From NCBI GenBank assembly GCA_016208425.1, contig JACQYA010000028.1:1-43878 (forward strand): a stretch of 43,878 nucleotides of DNA. Reading direction: 5' to 3'. The notes under the pieces are model-generated. The model made no database searches, was not told the DNA's origin, and worked only from the letters and a program-made list of their open reading frames with translations. Source of the DNA: Betaproteobacteria bacterium. Lineage in GTDB: Bacteria > Pseudomonadota > Gammaproteobacteria > Burkholderiales > Rhodocyclaceae. The position numbers and the translations under genes are program-made. This document shows, piece by piece, positions 15,231 to 22,582 of the stretch (its first letter is position 1; each line of letters opens with the position of its first letter).

Positions 15231-17585
15231 ATGAAACGTACCGCGTGCTCCGCCCGGCTTGCCGGATCGTTCGGCCGCTTGCTGTGGCGCCTTCCGGCCG
15301 CCGCCCTTGCGCTCTTGCCGTCGCCCGGTGCGCGTGCCGCCGGCGCGGTTGCGCCGGCCGACAACGGAAGCGGCGCCGCGCTCGCTGTCGGCGCCGCGCT
15401 CTGTAGCCTGGTTCTGCTGGCCGTTGCCGCCCGTCTCTGGCTGTCCGTCCGCCGGCTCAAGGTCAAGCGTCAGCCGCTCGGGCAAAGCATGGATCGCCTG
15501 GCCGAGAGCGAAGCCCGGCAGAAGGCCATCCTGCACGCGCTGGGCGAGGGCGTTTGCGGCGTCGACGGCGAGGGGCGCTGCACCTTTATCAACGCCGCTG
15601 CCCTGGCGATGCTGCAAAGGGAAGAGAGCGAGGTGCTCGGGCAAGACCTGCACGGTTTATTGCACCGCGACCGCGCGGCGGGGCAGCCCTATCCGGCGGG
15701 CGCTTGCCCGGCCGGCCTGACCTTGCGGGACGGCTTGAACCGCGGCCAGGAAGACTGGTTCTTCCGCAAGGACGGCGCGGGGTTCCCGGTGTGGCTGGCG
15801 GTGACGCCCTTGAGCGGCGAACGGCCGTCGGCCGGCGCGATTCTGGCGTTCCGCGACATCGGCCACAAGCGGGCGGCGGAGGCCGAGTTTCGCAAGCTGT
15901 CGCAGGCCGTCGAACAAAGCCCGGTGAGCATCGTGATCACCGATACCGAAGGGCGCATCGACTACGTGAACGAATTCTGCCTCGACAACACCGGTTACAG
16001 CCGCGAAGAGGTGACCGGGGAAAATCCGCGCATTTTCAGTTCGGGCCAGACGCCGCCGGAGGTCTATTCGGCCATGTGGGAGGCGCTGCTCGCGGGCCAC
16101 ACCTGGCAGGGCGAGTTCGTCAACCGGCGCAAGGATGGCAGCGAGTTCGTCGAACACGTCGTGATCGCCCCGATCCGCGATACGGGCGGTCGCGCGACGC
16201 ATTACCTGGCGGTCAAACAGGACGTTACCGAGCGCAAGGCGGCCGAAGATGAAGTCCGCTACCTGGCTTTCTACGATTCGCTCACCCACCTGCCCAACCG
16301 CCGCCTGTTGCTCGACCGCTTGCAGCACGCGCTGTTGAGCACCGCGCGCAGCCGGCGACAGGGCGCGCTGATGCTGATCGATCTGGACAATTTCAAGACG
16401 CTGAACGACACCCACGGCCATGCCGTCGGCGACCGGCTGTTGCAGCAGATCGCCCCCTGGATCGCCGGCTGTCTGCGCGAAGGCGATACGGTCGGGCGCC
16501 TGGGCGGCGACGAGTTTGTCGTGATGCTCGAAAACCTGAGCGAGAAACCCGCCGACGCGGCCGCCCAGGTGACGGTCGTCGGCGAGAAAGTGGTCGCCGC
16601 TCTGAACCAGGTCTTCCATTTCGGCGAAAGCGAGCATTACTGTAGCGCCAGCATCGGCGTGACCCTGTTTTGCGGTACGGGCGAAAGCGGCGACCAGTAT
16701 GCCGACGAGGTCGTAGACAGCCTGCTGCGGCAGGCCGATCTGGCCATGTATCAGGCCAAGGCGGCCGGGCGCAACACGCTGCGTTTTTTCGACCACGCGA
16801 TGCAGGCGGTGGCGAGCGCGCGCGCGGCGATCGAAACCGACCTGCGGCAAGGCATCAAGGAAGCGCAGTTCGCCCTGCACTATCAGGCGCAGGTCGATGC
16901 CGCCGGGCGCCTGACCGGCGTCGAGGCTCTGCTGCGCTGGCGGCACCCCCGGCGCGGCATGGTGTCGCCGGTCGAATTCATCCCGGTCGCCGAGGAAACC
17001 GGATTGATTCTCCCGCTCGGGCTGTGGGTGCTGGAAACCGCCTGCCGGCAGTTGGCCGCCTGGGCAGAACGGGCGGAGACAGCACACCTGACGGTGGCGG
17101 TCAACGTCAGCGCGCGCCAGTTCCGGCGCATAGATTTTGTCGGCCAGGTGCTCGACGTGATCGGGAAGACCGGCGCCTGCCCCGGCCTGCTCAAGCTGGA
17201 ACTAACCGAAAGCATGCTGCTCGACAACATCGAAGAGATCGTCGGGAAAATGCGCGCGCTCAAGGCTAGGGGCGTCGGCTTTTCGCACGACGATTTCGGC
17301 ACCGGCTATTCTTCGCTCTCGTATCTGAAACGCCTGCCGCTCGACCAGTTAAAGATCGACCAGTCCTTCGTGCGCGATGTGTTGAGCGACCCGAACGATG
17401 CGGCGATTGCCCGAACCATCGTCGCGCTGGGGCAGAGCATGGGTCTGGCGGTCATCGCCGAGGGCGTGGAGACCGTCGCGCAACGCAATTTGCTGGCGCA
17501 AATCGGCTGTTATGCCTACCAGGGTTACCTGTTCGGCCGCCCGGGGCCGGTCGAATCGCTGGAGACGATGCTTGCCGGCCGGTGA
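15231..17585 (+). CDS. PAS-PAS-GGDEF-EAL cyclic di-GMP enzyme
   Basis: 784 residues from the ATG at 15231; the open frame extends upstream, but that part lacks homology. Order: signal-like N-terminus (to about 38), one membrane segment (about 48-70), PAS (about 95-215), PAS with PAC (about 218-340), GGDEF (about 340-515), EAL (about 525-780). The cyclase motif is intact as GGDEF (about residue 425), with a product-inhibition site REGD five residues before it. The phosphodiesterase motifs are also intact: EALLRW, NVSARQF, LELTES, DDFGTGYSSL, EGVET. Both synthesis and breakdown of c-di-GMP are possible, with direction probably set by the PAS input. Confidence 0.93.
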   Translation: MKRTACSARLAGSFGRLLWRLPAAALALLPSPGARAAGAVAPADNGSGAALAVGAALCSLVLLAVAARLWLSVRRLKVKRQPLGQSMDRLAESEARQKAILHALGEGVCGVDGEGRCTFINAAALAMLQREESEVLGQDLHGLLHRDRAAGQPYPAGACPAGLTLRDGLNRGQEDWFFRKDGAGFPVWLAVTPLSGERPSAGAILAFRDIGHKRAAEAEFRKLSQAVEQSPVSIVITDTEGRIDYVNEFCLDNTGYSREEVTGENPRIFSSGQTPPEVYSAMWEALLAGHTWQGEFVNRRKDGSEFVEHVVIAPIRDTGGRATHYLAVKQDVTERKAAEDEVRYLAFYDSLTHLPNRRLLLDRLQHALLSTARSRRQGALMLIDLDNFKTLNDTHGHAVGDRLLQQIAPWIAGCLREGDTVGRLGGDEFVVMLENLSEKPADAAAQVTVVGEKVVAALNQVFHFGESEHYCSASIGVTLFCGTGESGDQYADEVVDSLLRQADLAMYQAKAAGRNTLRFFDHAMQAVASARAAIETDLRQGIKEAQFALHYQAQVDAAGRLTGVEALLRWRHPRRGMVSPVEFIPVAEETGLILPLGLWVLETACRQLAAWAERAETAHLTVAVNVSARQFRRIDFVGQVLDVIGKTGACPGLLKLELTESMLLDNIEEIVGKMRALKARGVGFSHDDFGTGYSSLSYLKRLPLDQLKIDQSFVRDVLSDPNDAAIARTIVALGQSMGLAVIAEGVETVAQRNLLAQIGCYAYQGYLFGRPGPVESLETMLAGR

Positions 17586-17627
17586 CGGATCCGGGCAGTT
17601 CCAATTCGCGTTAGAAACAGGAATTAT

Positions 17628-17672
17628 GTGGGGTCGCGATTGGCGCCGTATCGCGGCCAAGGCCGCTCCCAC
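17628..17672. repeat. Decayed REP pair (REP copy 2)
   Basis: The right arm (17645-17672) ends GCGGCCAAGGCCGCTCCCAC, the same type as copy 1. The left arm (17628-17644) retains GTGGG and TCGCGATTGGC but has lost about ten bases of its inner hairpin. It lies just after the GGDEF-EAL gene. A 15-base match to half a REP (GGGAGCGGGCTTGCC, 17799-17813) occurs nearby inside the 3' end of the next gene. Confidence 0.75.
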
Positions 17673-17785
17673 GAAGCGCAACGGTTATTCAGCATTTGTA
17701 TCGCGAATCGGAATAAGCAGGGTGGTTGGCCGAAACCGGAAACGTGTTCCGCACCCGTTTTGGGCCGGCTTCTTGGCCGGTCAGG

Positions 17786-18253
17786 TCAGATCGCAGGCGG
17801 GAGCGGGCTTGCCGGTGGTGGTGGATGGCGCTTTCGCGGCTGCCACCGGACAGCGCCGGCGACGATTTCTTCCCACGGCAAATCGGCCAGGCTGGCGCCT
17901 TGCCCGTGGTGCTGCCGGATCATGCGGTGCACGTCGGCGTCCGGCGCCGAAAGCGTTTGTTGCAGGGCAAGCAGGCCGCCGCAGTACAGCTTGACGGCTT
18001 TGGCGTGGGGCAGCGACCCGCCGCCGGCGCGCGGCAGGCGTAGCGCGAAAGTCGCGCGCTCGTAAAGCAGCGCGGCAAGCGTTCCGCAGTTGATGCGCGC
18101 CGTCGGTATTGTGCAAAAAACGGTCTCGCGTTCGGCCAATGCGTGCCGTTCGGCCAGCTCGCACTGCACGCAACGCGCCAGCAAAGCCCGCGAAAACACG
18201 CAGGGGGCAGAGTTGTTCGGCGCGCCGGTCCGGCGATAGGCCGATCCGCCCAC
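17786..18253 (-). CDS. Unrecognised protein, possibly nitrogen-fixation/redox associated
   Basis: 155 residues from a GTG at 18253, directly after the stop of the upstream gene (18256); an ATG at 18295 would overlap that gene. I cannot assign a family. Visible features are a CVQC pair (FSRALLARCVQCELAERH), a further Cys in TVFCTIPTARINCGTLAALLYERA, and a Pro/His/Arg-rich C-terminus that overlaps a REP-like half. The Cys-x2-Cys plus two later cysteines might bind a metal. The compact downstream position in the reductase operon suggests a shared role. Confidence 0.6.
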   Translation of the reverse strand: MGGSAYRRTGAPNNSAPCVFSRALLARCVQCELAERHALAERETVFCTIPTARINCGTLAALLYERATFALRLPRAGGGSLPHAKAVKLYCGGLLALQQTLSAPDADVHRMIRQHHGQGASLADLPWEEIVAGAVRWQPRKRHPPPPASPLPPAI

Positions 18254-18255
18254 GA

Positions 18256-18480
18256 TCAGCCGTCGCCTTCGGGAACCGGTTCGCGCACCTGGCACAGCAG
18301 GTCTTCGGCGTGCAGTTCGTCGTCGGCGAAGATCAGCTTGACGCCCCCCGGCCCGCCGCTTCCGGCGCCCGCCTCGGCGCGCAAGGCCTTGGCCAGCGCC
18401 GAAGCCGTTTTGTAGGTATCGAACTCGCCTTGCTTGTCGAGCTGCGCGAAAGGGCGTACGCGGTAAACGTAGTAGGGCAT
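18256..18480 (-). CDS. Small conserved-looking protein in reductase operon
   Basis: 74 residues, MPYYVYRVRPFAQLDKQGEF at the start and an acidic DDELHAEDLLCQVREPVPEGD end. No known domain is recognised. It begins 25 bases after the reductase stop and ends just before the next gene start, so it is almost certainly co-transcribed. Fits a short regulator or chaperone of the redox operon, but there is no direct evidence. Confidence 0.65.
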   Translation of the reverse strand: MPYYVYRVRPFAQLDKQGEFDTYKTASALAKALRAEAGAGSGGPGGVKLIFADDELHAEDLLCQVREPVPEGDG

Positions 18481-18505
18481 GGTGGCTTTCTGGCCGCGAT
18501 CGCCG

Positions 18506-19987
18506 TCAATCGCCGTCAATCGCCGTCGCGAAGATCTGCCCGGCCGGAACGCCGATCCCGCGCAGCTCCCCGTTCAGCACGCGGACGAATTCCTCCGGCC
18601 CGGCGAGGTAATAATCGCCGTCCGCAAACTTTGGGCCGGCTCCGATCGCTTGCGCCATCTGCCGCGCGCCGCGCGCCGCGCAGGTCTCCGCCGACAGCGC
18701 GTAAGCGAATTGATCCAGCGCCTGCGCCCAGGCGCGGCACTGCTTTTCCAGAAAATGTCCGTCGCTGCGCGTGGCCAGCCAGAAGAGGGAAAGCGACGGC
18801 GACTCGTCGAGCGCCAGCGCATGCTCGATCAGGCTTTTGACCGGCATGAAGCCGAGGTCGCAAGCGGCGAAAACGAGCGGGCGGTTCCCGTTGGCCAGCA
18901 CGAATTCGCCGCTCGGCCCGCGCACGGTGATGGCTCCTCCCGCCTTGATGCGGCCGGCGAACAGTTGCCCGGCAAACGGGTCGCGGGGGTTGCGCGCGAT
19001 ATAAAACAGAAGGTTGCGGTCGTCGCACGGGCAACTGGCGACCGCATAGGTCGCGCGGCTGTCTTCGTTCGCCGGGCCGGCCCAGCCGAGCGAGACCGAC
19101 TGTCCGGCGAGGAAGCGCAGGCGGTGCGTGCGCGGCGTTTGCAGATGCAGCAGGCGGATGTCGGGCGCCGGGTCGGCGACGGCGCGTACCTGGGCGACGA
19201 TTTCCTGCTCCGGTATATCCTGTGCGCCGCCGGCTTCGAGCACTTCCAGCGACAGTTCGCCGCTCGCCGCCGTGTGCGCGCAAAGCAGGGTATATCCCTG
19301 GCGCTTCTCTGCTTCCGACAGGGGGTAGTCGTAGGGCTGGATTTTTGCGACCTCGCCGGACACGACCCTGACCTTGCACATGCCGCAGGTGCCGTTGCCG
19401 CAGCCGTAGTTGAACTTGAGCCCGGCGCGCAAGCCGGCCTGCAGCAGGGTATCGCGGCCCTCGACGGTGAATTCGTGGCCGCTCGGGCGAACCGTAACAT
19501 GCGCGGCGATCACTTTCAGCATATCGTCCATCACCTCGATATAGTTGGCCGTCCCGGTCGCCAGCACGCCGGCCAGCCCCCGCGCGGCGAAGCGTTCCAG
19601 CGCTTGCAGGCTTTCGTCGCCGGTTTTCGCCAGTTCGCCGATGCGTTCTTGCAGCGCGACGACCAGGCGGTGGTAGCGCTGCAAATGCCGCCGCACGTCG
19701 GCCAGCTCCTGGCTTTGCCCGAACAGGCGTTGCGCGAGCACCTCCTGGCTCGGCAGGAGGCGCTCGCGAACGCGCTTGCCGAACGCCTGTTCCTTGATTT
19801 GCGTGACCCGTTCGAGCAGCCCGGATTCCTCGAACTGCGCTGTCGGGTAAAGGCGCAACAGATCGTCGGCCGAAATCGAACCGTCGCCCAGCTCAAGCTC
19901 GCCGTCGCGAACCTGTTTCTGCAATACGCCGCGCGCGACGCCGACCAGTTGTGCGGCGCGCCAGACGCTCAGCCGATGCGTTCCCAT
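18506..19987 (-). CDS. 2Fe-2S ferredoxin-reductase flavoprotein with N-terminal HTH-like region
   Basis: 493 residues. Residues 1-50 look like a MerR/excisionase-type helix-turn-helix (SVWRAAQLVGVARGVLQKQVRDGEL...). A helical, probably coiled region follows (about 55-160). Then comes a plant-type ferredoxin domain with C196-x4-C201-x2-C204 and C236, and a ferredoxin-NADP reductase-like module (FAD region with LAGQSVSLGW, ATYAVASCPC; nucleotide region with PLVFAACDLGFMPVKSLIEHAL). It should pass electrons between NAD(P)H and an iron-sulfur partner. The HTH-like start is unusual in a reductase. It heads a minus-strand operon with two small genes. Confidence 0.85.
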   Translation of the reverse strand: MGTHRLSVWRAAQLVGVARGVLQKQVRDGELELGDGSISADDLLRLYPTAQFEESGLLERVTQIKEQAFGKRVRERLLPSQEVLAQRLFGQSQELADVRRHLQRYHRLVVALQERIGELAKTGDESLQALERFAARGLAGVLATGTANYIEVMDDMLKVIAAHVTVRPSGHEFTVEGRDTLLQAGLRAGLKFNYGCGNGTCGMCKVRVVSGEVAKIQPYDYPLSEAEKRQGYTLLCAHTAASGELSLEVLEAGGAQDIPEQEIVAQVRAVADPAPDIRLLHLQTPRTHRLRFLAGQSVSLGWAGPANEDSRATYAVASCPCDDRNLLFYIARNPRDPFAGQLFAGRIKAGGAITVRGPSGEFVLANGNRPLVFAACDLGFMPVKSLIEHALALDESPSLSLFWLATRSDGHFLEKQCRAWAQALDQFAYALSAETCAARGARQMAQAIGAGPKFADGDYYLAGPEEFVRVLNGELRGIGVPAGQIFATAIDGD

Positions 19988-20096
19988 AGCGGGATCATAC
20001 GCCCAACCGGAACCGGCGTGCAGGTTGGGCGACCCGCCGCCCGCCGCCGGGGCTTCCGCGCCGATATTGCGCGTGCCGCCCCGGGGACTCAGGCGC

Positions 20097-20429
20097 TCAG
20101 ACGCAGCCGGTCGGCTTTGGCGTGCCCGCGTAACGCCCGGCCTGCTTGGCCGGGCCGAAGGGGAAGAGGTCGAAGAGAAACTTTTTGTCGCCCCATTCTG
20201 CGCCGAACTCTTCCTTCAAGCCCTTCATCAGGAAGCGCAGATTGGGCGCGATTCCCGTTTCCGAGAAGACGTTGCGCATATAGTTAATGATTTTCCAGTG
20301 GTTTTCCTGAAGCTCCAGATGGTCGGTCTCGGCCAGCGTGCTGGCCAGCTCTTCCGACCACTCGTCGAGATTGACCAGGTAGCCTTCGGCGTCGGTTTCG
20401 ACAGTTTTGCCGTTGATTTCGAGTTTCAT
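20097..20429 (-). CDS. TusE/DsrC-family sulfur carrier-like protein
   Basis: 110 residues from the ATG at 20429, with AAAGG upstream. Family features are the N-terminal INGKTVETDAEGYLVNLDEWSEELA, HWKIINYMRNVF and the C-terminal KPTGCV with Cys109. DsrC of sulfite reducers has a second cysteine about ten residues earlier (GPAKQGC...); here the same place reads GPAKQAG. The protein therefore has only the persulfide-carrying terminal cysteine, as in TusE of tRNA 2-thiouridine synthesis or single-Cys DsrC-like proteins. No tusBCD or dsr genes are in the window. Confidence 0.88.
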   Translation of the reverse strand: MKLEINGKTVETDAEGYLVNLDEWSEELASTLAETDHLELQENHWKIINYMRNVFSETGIAPNLRFLMKGLKEEFGAEWGDKKFLFDLFPFGPAKQAGRYAGTPKPTGCV

Positions 20430-20578
20430 TTTTTTGCCTTTCGGGAAACGGGTTTGCCACAACCGGGCTTACCGGATTGGGGGAGGAAAGCGAGCGCAAT
20501 AGCCGACTGTAATAGTCAGCTATTGGCAGCGCCGGTTCGACAACCGGTCCGGCGAAAAAGTTGCAAGGTGACCGACTT

Positions 20579-20592
20579 GTGACGTAGATCAA
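20579..20592. promoter_or_regulatory. Candidate Crp/Fnr-family site
   Basis: GTGAC-GTAG-ATCAA fits the TTGAT-N4-ATCAA layout at 8 of 10 fixed positions. It lies in the divergent gap between the TusE-like gene (start 20429) and the V4R gene (start 20664), 72 bases before the latter. Redox control by an FNR/ANR-type regulator would suit both neighbours. Confidence 0.35.
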
Positions 20593-20663
20593 TTCAATCG
20601 GGGCGCAAGTGTCGATAATTGACGGCTCCCACCATCACTAACCCCCCATCGACGGCTCGAACC

Positions 20664-21125
20664 ATGAACCCCATTGAGATCGGCAACGCCCTGAAGATGA
20701 ACCGCCCCGTGCTTGGCAACGATGTCGGAATCGGACTGTTCCGGCTAGTCAGGCTGGTCGCCATGGAAGACATTCTGGGCACCGGCGCGTCGGCGGTGAC
20801 TTACTACGCCGGCAAGAAATTGGGGCAGAGCCTGGGTCTGACGCATCTGGATCAGTTTCTGGAACTCTGCAACCAGTTGAAAATCGGCCTGATTTCCATC
20901 CCGACGATGACCGACGACGAGATTCATGTCGATGTCTGCGAATGCGTCACCTGCGCCGGCATGGCTCCGGTCGGCCGCGTGCTGTGCCACTTCGAGGGCG
21001 GGCTGATCGCCGGCGCCGTCGGCAGCATTCTGAAAAAGGATTTCCAGGCGCGGGAAGTCACCTGCATCGGCGGTCTGGGCGACGCCTCCTGCGGCTTCGA
21101 CCTGGTCGCGCGCCCGGCGCGCTGA
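20664..21125 (+). CDS. V4R (4-vinyl reductase-like) domain protein
   Basis: 153 residues from the ATG at 20664; a TTG 45 bases upstream is in frame, but the added residues lack family character. The V4R pattern is clear: NDVGIGLFRLVRLVAMEDILG near the start, a cysteine-rich DVCECVTCAGM, CHFEGGLIAGAVGSIL and a final VTCIGGLGDASCGFDLV. V4R domains bind small hydrophobic ligands or metals and occur in bacteriochlorophyll vinyl-reductase-related and sensor proteins. This is a stand-alone copy without a fused regulator domain. Its neighbours suggest a redox or nitrogen/sulfur context; the exact role is unknown. Confidence 0.8.
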   Translation: MNPIEIGNALKMNRPVLGNDVGIGLFRLVRLVAMEDILGTGASAVTYYAGKKLGQSLGLTHLDQFLELCNQLKIGLISIPTMTDDEIHVDVCECVTCAGMAPVGRVLCHFEGGLIAGAVGSILKKDFQAREVTCIGGLGDASCGFDLVARPAR

Positions 21126-21185
21126 TCTCCGGCATGATCGCGCCCCGTCCCTTTTTGCCCGGCCCGCCTTGCCGGCGCCACATCG

Positions 21186-21950
21186 ATGCTCAAGCGCGAA
21201 CTCGCTTACTTCTTCGGCGCACTCCGCTTCTTCACGCGCCTGCCGGTGCCGGCATGGGTGGGGCATAGCAGCGCGGCGCTCGACCGTTCGGCGCGCTATT
21301 TTCCGGCGTTAGGGCTACTGGTCGGCGCGATAGGCGCGCTGGTCTTTGCTCTGGCTTCCCTCTTCTGGCCCGCGACGCTGGCCGTGCTCGCCTCGATGGC
21401 GGCAACAGTTTACGCCACCGGCGCGTTTCACGAAGACGGCTGGAGCGACATGGTGGACGGCTTCGGCGGCGGCGGGCGGGGCGACAACGACAAAGCGCGG
21501 GTTCTCGACATCATGAAGGACTCGCGGATCGGCAGCTTCGGCGCCGTGGCGCTGGTCATGCTGCTGCTCGCCAAGTTCTGCGCGCTGATCGAGCTCGAAC
21601 GGGCGACGGTTCCCGTGGCGCTGGTCGCCGGCCACGCGCTGTCGCGCTTTTGCGCGACGACGCTGCTGCGCGGGCTGGACTACGTGCGCGACGAAGGCAA
21701 AGCCAAACCGCTGGCCACCCGCATCGGCCGGGGCGAGCTGGCGCTGGCCGGGGCGGCCGCCGCGCTTCCCCTGTTCTGCTTGCCCCCGGCGCAAGCGTTG
21801 TGCGCCTGCCTGTTCGCCGCCGCCGCCACGCTCTGGCTGGCGCGCCAGTTCAAGCGCCGCATCGGCGGCTACACCGGGGACTGCCTGGGCGCCGCGCAAC
21901 AGCTTTCTGAAGTGGCGTTTTATGGCGGGTTGCTGTGCGGTTTTTCCTGA
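21186..21950 (+). CDS. cobS: Adenosylcobinamide-GDP ribazoletransferase
   Basis: 254 residues, several membrane segments. CobS joins adenosylcobinamide-GDP and alpha-ribazole (or its phosphate) in the last steps of adenosylcobalamin assembly at the inner membrane. Hallmarks are RFFTRLPVP at the start, GAFHEDGWSDMVDGFGGG with the acidic metal ligands, KDSRIGSFG and the closing RIGGYTGDCLGAAQQL. Overlaps cobC by 16 bases. The product is the cofactor of mutases such as IcmF. Confidence 0.95.
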   Translation: MLKRELAYFFGALRFFTRLPVPAWVGHSSAALDRSARYFPALGLLVGAIGALVFALASLFWPATLAVLASMAATVYATGAFHEDGWSDMVDGFGGGGRGDNDKARVLDIMKDSRIGSFGAVALVMLLLAKFCALIELERATVPVALVAGHALSRFCATTLLRGLDYVRDEGKAKPLATRIGRGELALAGAAAALPLFCLPPAQALCACLFAAAATLWLARQFKRRIGGYTGDCLGAAQQLSEVAFYGGLLCGFS

Positions 21951-22573
21951 TTCGCCACCCGCGCCCGCTGATCGACGATGGCATCTGTTACGGGCGGTTG
22001 GATGTCGGCTGCGCGGACCCGCAGCCCGTGGCAGAGCGCTTGCGCAAACATCTGCCGGCGGCGGTGCCGCTGATCTCCAGCCCCTTGCGGCGCGCCCGCC
22101 GACTGGCCGAACTGCTGCACGCGCAGCCGCGGTTCGACGACCGGCTGATGGAAATCGACTTCGGCGAGTGGGAAGGCCGGCGCTGGCCGGAGATCGGCCG
22201 CGCGGCCATCGACGCCTGGGCGGCCGACGTGCTCCACTTTGCCCCGCCCGGCGGCGAATCGGCAGCGACGTTGCAGGCCAGGGCCATCGATTGCGTGTCG
22301 GGCTTGAGCGGCCGTCAATTTGAGCCAGATGAAAGTGGGAGCGGGCTTGCCCGCGATTGGCGCCAATCGCGGGCAAGCCCGCTCCCACCCAAACAGCAGC
22401 ATCTTGTTACCTCGGTCGCGCTGGTCACGCACGGCGGCGTGCTGCGCGCCTTGCTCGGCCATTGGCTGCAACTGCCGGCCGGCGAGTGGTGCGCGCTACC
22501 GTTCGACTTCGGCAGCATCACGCGCGTCGATGTCGGGAACGGCAAAGCGACGTTGCGTTACCTGAACAGGTAA
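21935..22573 (+). CDS. cobC: Alpha-ribazole phosphatase with REP-encoded insert
   Basis: 212 residues from a GTG at 21935 inside the end of cobS. Histidine-phosphatase fold: the catalytic LIRHPRP motif at the N-terminus, SSPLRRARRLAELL, MEIDFGEWEGRRW and the second catalytic histidine in VALVTHGGVLRALL. It removes the phosphate from alpha-ribazole-5'-phosphate in cobalamin synthesis. Between about residues 134 and 152 the chain is encoded by a 54-bp perfect REP palindrome (22335-22388) and reads SGSGLARDWRQSRASPLP. The insert is exactly 18 codons and leaves the frame open. It lies in the linker before the second catalytic motif, so activity may survive. Confidence 0.88.
   Translation: MRFFLIRHPRPLIDDGICYGRLDVGCADPQPVAERLRKHLPAAVPLISSPLRRARRLAELLHAQPRFDDRLMEIDFGEWEGRRWPEIGRAAIDAWAADVLHFAPPGGESAATLQARAIDCVSGLSGRQFEPDESGSGLARDWRQSRASPLPPKQQHLVTSVALVTHGGVLRALLGHWLQLPAGEWCALPFDFGSITRVDVGNGKATLRYLNR
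22335..22388. repeat. Perfect 54-bp REP palindrome inside cobC (REP copy 3)
   Basis: Two 27-base arms meet without a spacer at 22361/22362 and are exactly complementary. Each starts or ends in GTGGGAG/CTCCCAC and contains the hairpin GCGGGC-TT-GCCCGC. Compared with copy 1, the inner stem has swapped a C-G pair for a G-C pair on both sides. Perfect symmetry suggests a recent arrival. Confidence 0.95.
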
Positions 22574-22582
22574 AATCCGCGG
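22571..22582 (+). promoter_or_regulatory. -10 hexamer placed for a leaderless start (glycosyltransferase 9 gene)
   Basis: TAAAAT (22571-22576), then ccgcgg, then ATG at 22583. The first three bases are also the cobC stop codon. No Shine-Dalgarno sequence is seen for the downstream gene. Confidence 0.45.

Noticed and set aside
17763-17781. GGCCGG-type hairpin as terminator of the minus-strand redox operon
   Set aside because: Only a 5-bp stem and no T-run on either strand.
20430-20470. Possible sigma-54 promoter (GTGGCAAACCCGTTTCC) upstream of the TusE-like gene
   Set aside because: The -12 element lacks the required GC at the right spacing.
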